Assembly: GCA_015680685.1 (NCBI GenBank)
Contig: MNCI01000900.1
Coordinates: forward strand, 10,386 to 31,484
Reading direction: 5' to 3'
Length of the DNA stretch: 21,099 nucleotides
Source of the DNA: Gnetum montanum
Taxonomy: Eukaryota > Streptophyta > Gnetopsida > Gnetales > Gnetaceae
A program made the position numbers and the translations under genes. Shown here piece after piece: positions 19,356 to 21,099 of the stretch. Each line of letters starts with the position of its first letter. The first letter of the stretch is position 1. Under the pieces are notes generated by a model that did not search any database, was not told the origin of the DNA, and worked only from the letters and a program-made list of their open reading frames with translations.

Positions 19356-20756
19356 TCGTCCCCAATGATGTGGGCCAAATGAAAAATACCAAATTTTTAA
19401 GGATTTTCTTGAAATTAATGGTGTAAAATGAGGACATGGGCAAGTATGATGATATCCTAGGGTAATTTCATTAATTTGAGAGGCACGTGTAATGATAATG
19501 ATGTGAATTTATCAATTAAAAATTTGGCGGTTATGAAGAAAAGGGAATGTAATGGTACATTGGAACGTTAAAATTTGGGGGGACAATAAAAGGGAAAGAA
19601 AATTATGAAAAATTAATCTAAGGGTAAGAAATTGTGTGTTTGAACTAGAGAATTAGTAAAGATTACAAAAAATTACACAAGTGGATCCTCCCCAAAGTAG
19701 GTTTCAACCTATTATCCCCTTGTGTAACCACACTTAAAGTGTCCGTGGGCACTAGAAGGGTTAAACGTAATTTGTACTAACTCCACAAAACACACACATG
19801 TAAATATCACCAAAATGAGATGAGAATTCTATGCTACACGGGACATGAGCTACAATTACACAAACAATGAGATGAGGTGAAATATAGAAAGGGATCGTAG
19901 AGATTGGGACATAAGGTAGCTGACCTAGGACACAGTGAATCCTGCATGAAAAGCATGATTAAGGTGTCATTAACCCATCGTTTCAAGATCAGGACCAAGT
20001 CCATCCTTCTAAATAGTGACATCACATTGCTTCATCCCATGATGAACAACTATGAGAGTACCATAACAACAAGGCGTATGATCACTTTGCGTTTTATGCA
20101 AGGGAGGAGTGATTTTTGTTTTATGACACTTCTTTTTCTTTTTCTTTTCTCTCTTCATTTTTTTTTCACTTGACTGAATCCAGAGAAGCTGCCAACCTTC
20201 AGGCATGGGTGCATGTCTTTCTAGTGGGACCCTCTAGAACAACATTTGATTTTTGAGTGCCCTTTTGATTACTCTTACTCCCATTTTTCATTAGATCTAC
20301 AAAGATCTTAGTACAACCACATCGCATGATAACTCCCACAGGCGTCACCAAAGAGAATCCACAAGTTCCCTTGATGTCACATCCTAATCATTCCCTCTTG
20401 GTCCATCCTTCTTCATTTTGGGTACAATGAACACACAATTAATTTTAAGTTTAGAAATTTCAAGAATATCATTGTACCCTCGAACAAAACATCTTATTTG
20501 TAGAGTGGATGAGTGGGCGTAATGGGCTCACTGTTCCAAATAATTGACTACCCATGACTTAATAACATAAAACACACCTCAACCAACGATCCACATGAGT
20601 GTTTTATTCGTAGACAAGATTACTTACAAAAATGGAAAAAGATAAACACACAAACACGCAAAAAAAAGGTAAAACAAAAAGTTGAAAAATGAAAAACTAG
20701 AAAATAAAAAAGTTGAAAAATCAAAGAAAATGAAAAATATTTATTAATCCTGCTTG
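19356..20756 (-). other. Non-coding interior shared with the first Ty3-type element
   Basis: No coding motif was seen. 19678-20590 aligns in order with 6941-7900 of the other element, including CCACTTGGTCAT-like and GGCATGGGT blocks. 19356-19677 is AT-rich with no match noticed. A 28-base pyrimidine run (purine on the element's strand) is at 20129-20156. Confidence 0.65.
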
Positions 20757-21099
20757 TTATTGAAATGGGAGATATCCCCCATAACTAATTGGTTGATTAT
20801 GGCAAGCATTAATAAATGAAAAATAAGGATCCTTGCATGTTGGAAGTATTGGAATTGGTCCATACTTATCCCCTTGGATTTCACACACTTCATAATAAGC
20901 ATAGTGGGGCACTTTATATAATGTAGTTCCCAAATAATGAGTTGACCCACTATGATTTTGGTGACCGTTAGATGGTATGCAAGGATTGGGCTAATGCCTC
21001 CCATGGTTGTGTTCATTGGGTCGTATGGTTGTTGGAGTGTAAGTTGGTGGCCCTGATGAAGTTACATGAGGCATTGGGTTTGAAGGTAAGGGTGCACCA
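20757..21099 (-). pseudogene. gag carboxy-terminal tail (partial)
   Basis: A minus-strand frame enters from the right edge and ends at TAA (20757-20759). It is rich in Pro, His, Asn and Tyr (SSGPPTYTPTTIRPNEHNHG, YKVPHYAYYEVCEIQGDKYG). The composition and the NEHNHG segment resemble NHNHGG in the gag tail of the element at 8521-10411, and both are followed by the shared non-coding region. One internal TAG lies near 20990. The longer open frame in another register (20744-21016) has no such similarity and is judged a shadow. The body of gag is outside the window. Confidence 0.55.

Larger units (their letters stand above)
15072..21099 (-). mobile_element. Ty3-type element with gag and an extra long frame (partial)
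   Basis: This minus-strand element enters the window at its 3' LTR (15072-15838) and runs off the right edge within gag. In transcription order it has the gag tail (21099-20757), about 1.4 kb shared non-coding sequence, an internal TATA/repeat block (19355-19267), a long extra frame (18596-16014), a purine tract (15847-15839) and the LTR. LTR ends, the GTCTTCCCAC block, the sequence next to the purine tract and the non-coding interior all match the element at 5128-11497. No pol motif was seen in the visible part. The bases before the LTR, CTCAT (15067-15071), are the expected left target duplication. An ambiguous base (n) is at 15451. Confidence 0.82.

Noticed and set aside
20744-21016. 90-codon minus-strand open frame near the right edge
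   Set aside because: A neighbouring frame ending at 20757 has the composition and a short match to the other gag tail; this one reads hydrophobic strings with no family resemblance.

Overview
The window reads as nuclear DNA from a large-genome seed plant. It is AT-rich and built almost entirely of decayed, nested retroelements, and I see no intact host gene, rRNA, tRNA or CRISPR. The plant call rests on a Ty1/copia element with a plant-type primer site, a Ty3-type family primed by tRNA-Asp, an L1-type LINE, and a protein resembling the 'putative plant transposon protein' family. The old, strongly diverged LTRs would suit a conifer or another giant genome, but the sequence alone does not prove this.

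Layout. (1) 1-295 is unassigned flank. (2) 296-4580 is a plus-strand Ty1/copia element with a 5'-truncated left LTR (296-509), primer-binding site, broken gag-protease-integrase-RT-RNase H, polypurine tract and a complete right LTR (4045-4580, TGTTAA...TTAACA). (3) 4581-5127 and 11503 to about 14000 are two halves of one minus-strand L1-type LINE: RT amino end on the left, endonuclease and ORF1 remnants on the right. (4) 5128-11497 is a structurally complete minus-strand Ty3-type element that splits the LINE. It has 839 and 852 bp LTRs (TGATGA...TCATCA), a perfect 5-bp target duplication ATGAG, a tRNA-Asp primer site and a polypurine tract. Its only recognisable gene is gag, so it is a non-autonomous, gag-only type. 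(5) 14668-15071 is a partial LTR of a related family, interrupted at 15071 by (6) 15072-21099+, a second minus-strand member of the family in (4), which runs off the right edge.

Element (6) is the most unusual part. Between the gag end (20757) and the 3' LTR it carries a separate reading frame (18596-16014) of about 860 codons. The frame is kept without any frameshift but has 11 internal stops, all TAG or TAA. It encodes a domain resembling the putative plant transposon protein family, a proline-rich linker and a long coiled coil. Upstream of it lies a TATA box with a GATATC-type repeat array (19267-19355) that copies the arrangement in the element's own LTR promoter, which suggests an internal promoter. 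No reverse transcriptase, integrase or protease was recognised in (4) or in the visible part of (6), so such elements would depend on an autonomous partner.

Inferred order of events: the LINE came first; the copia element and element (4) then inserted into or beside it; the 14668 LTR was independently interrupted by element (6). All coding regions are broken.
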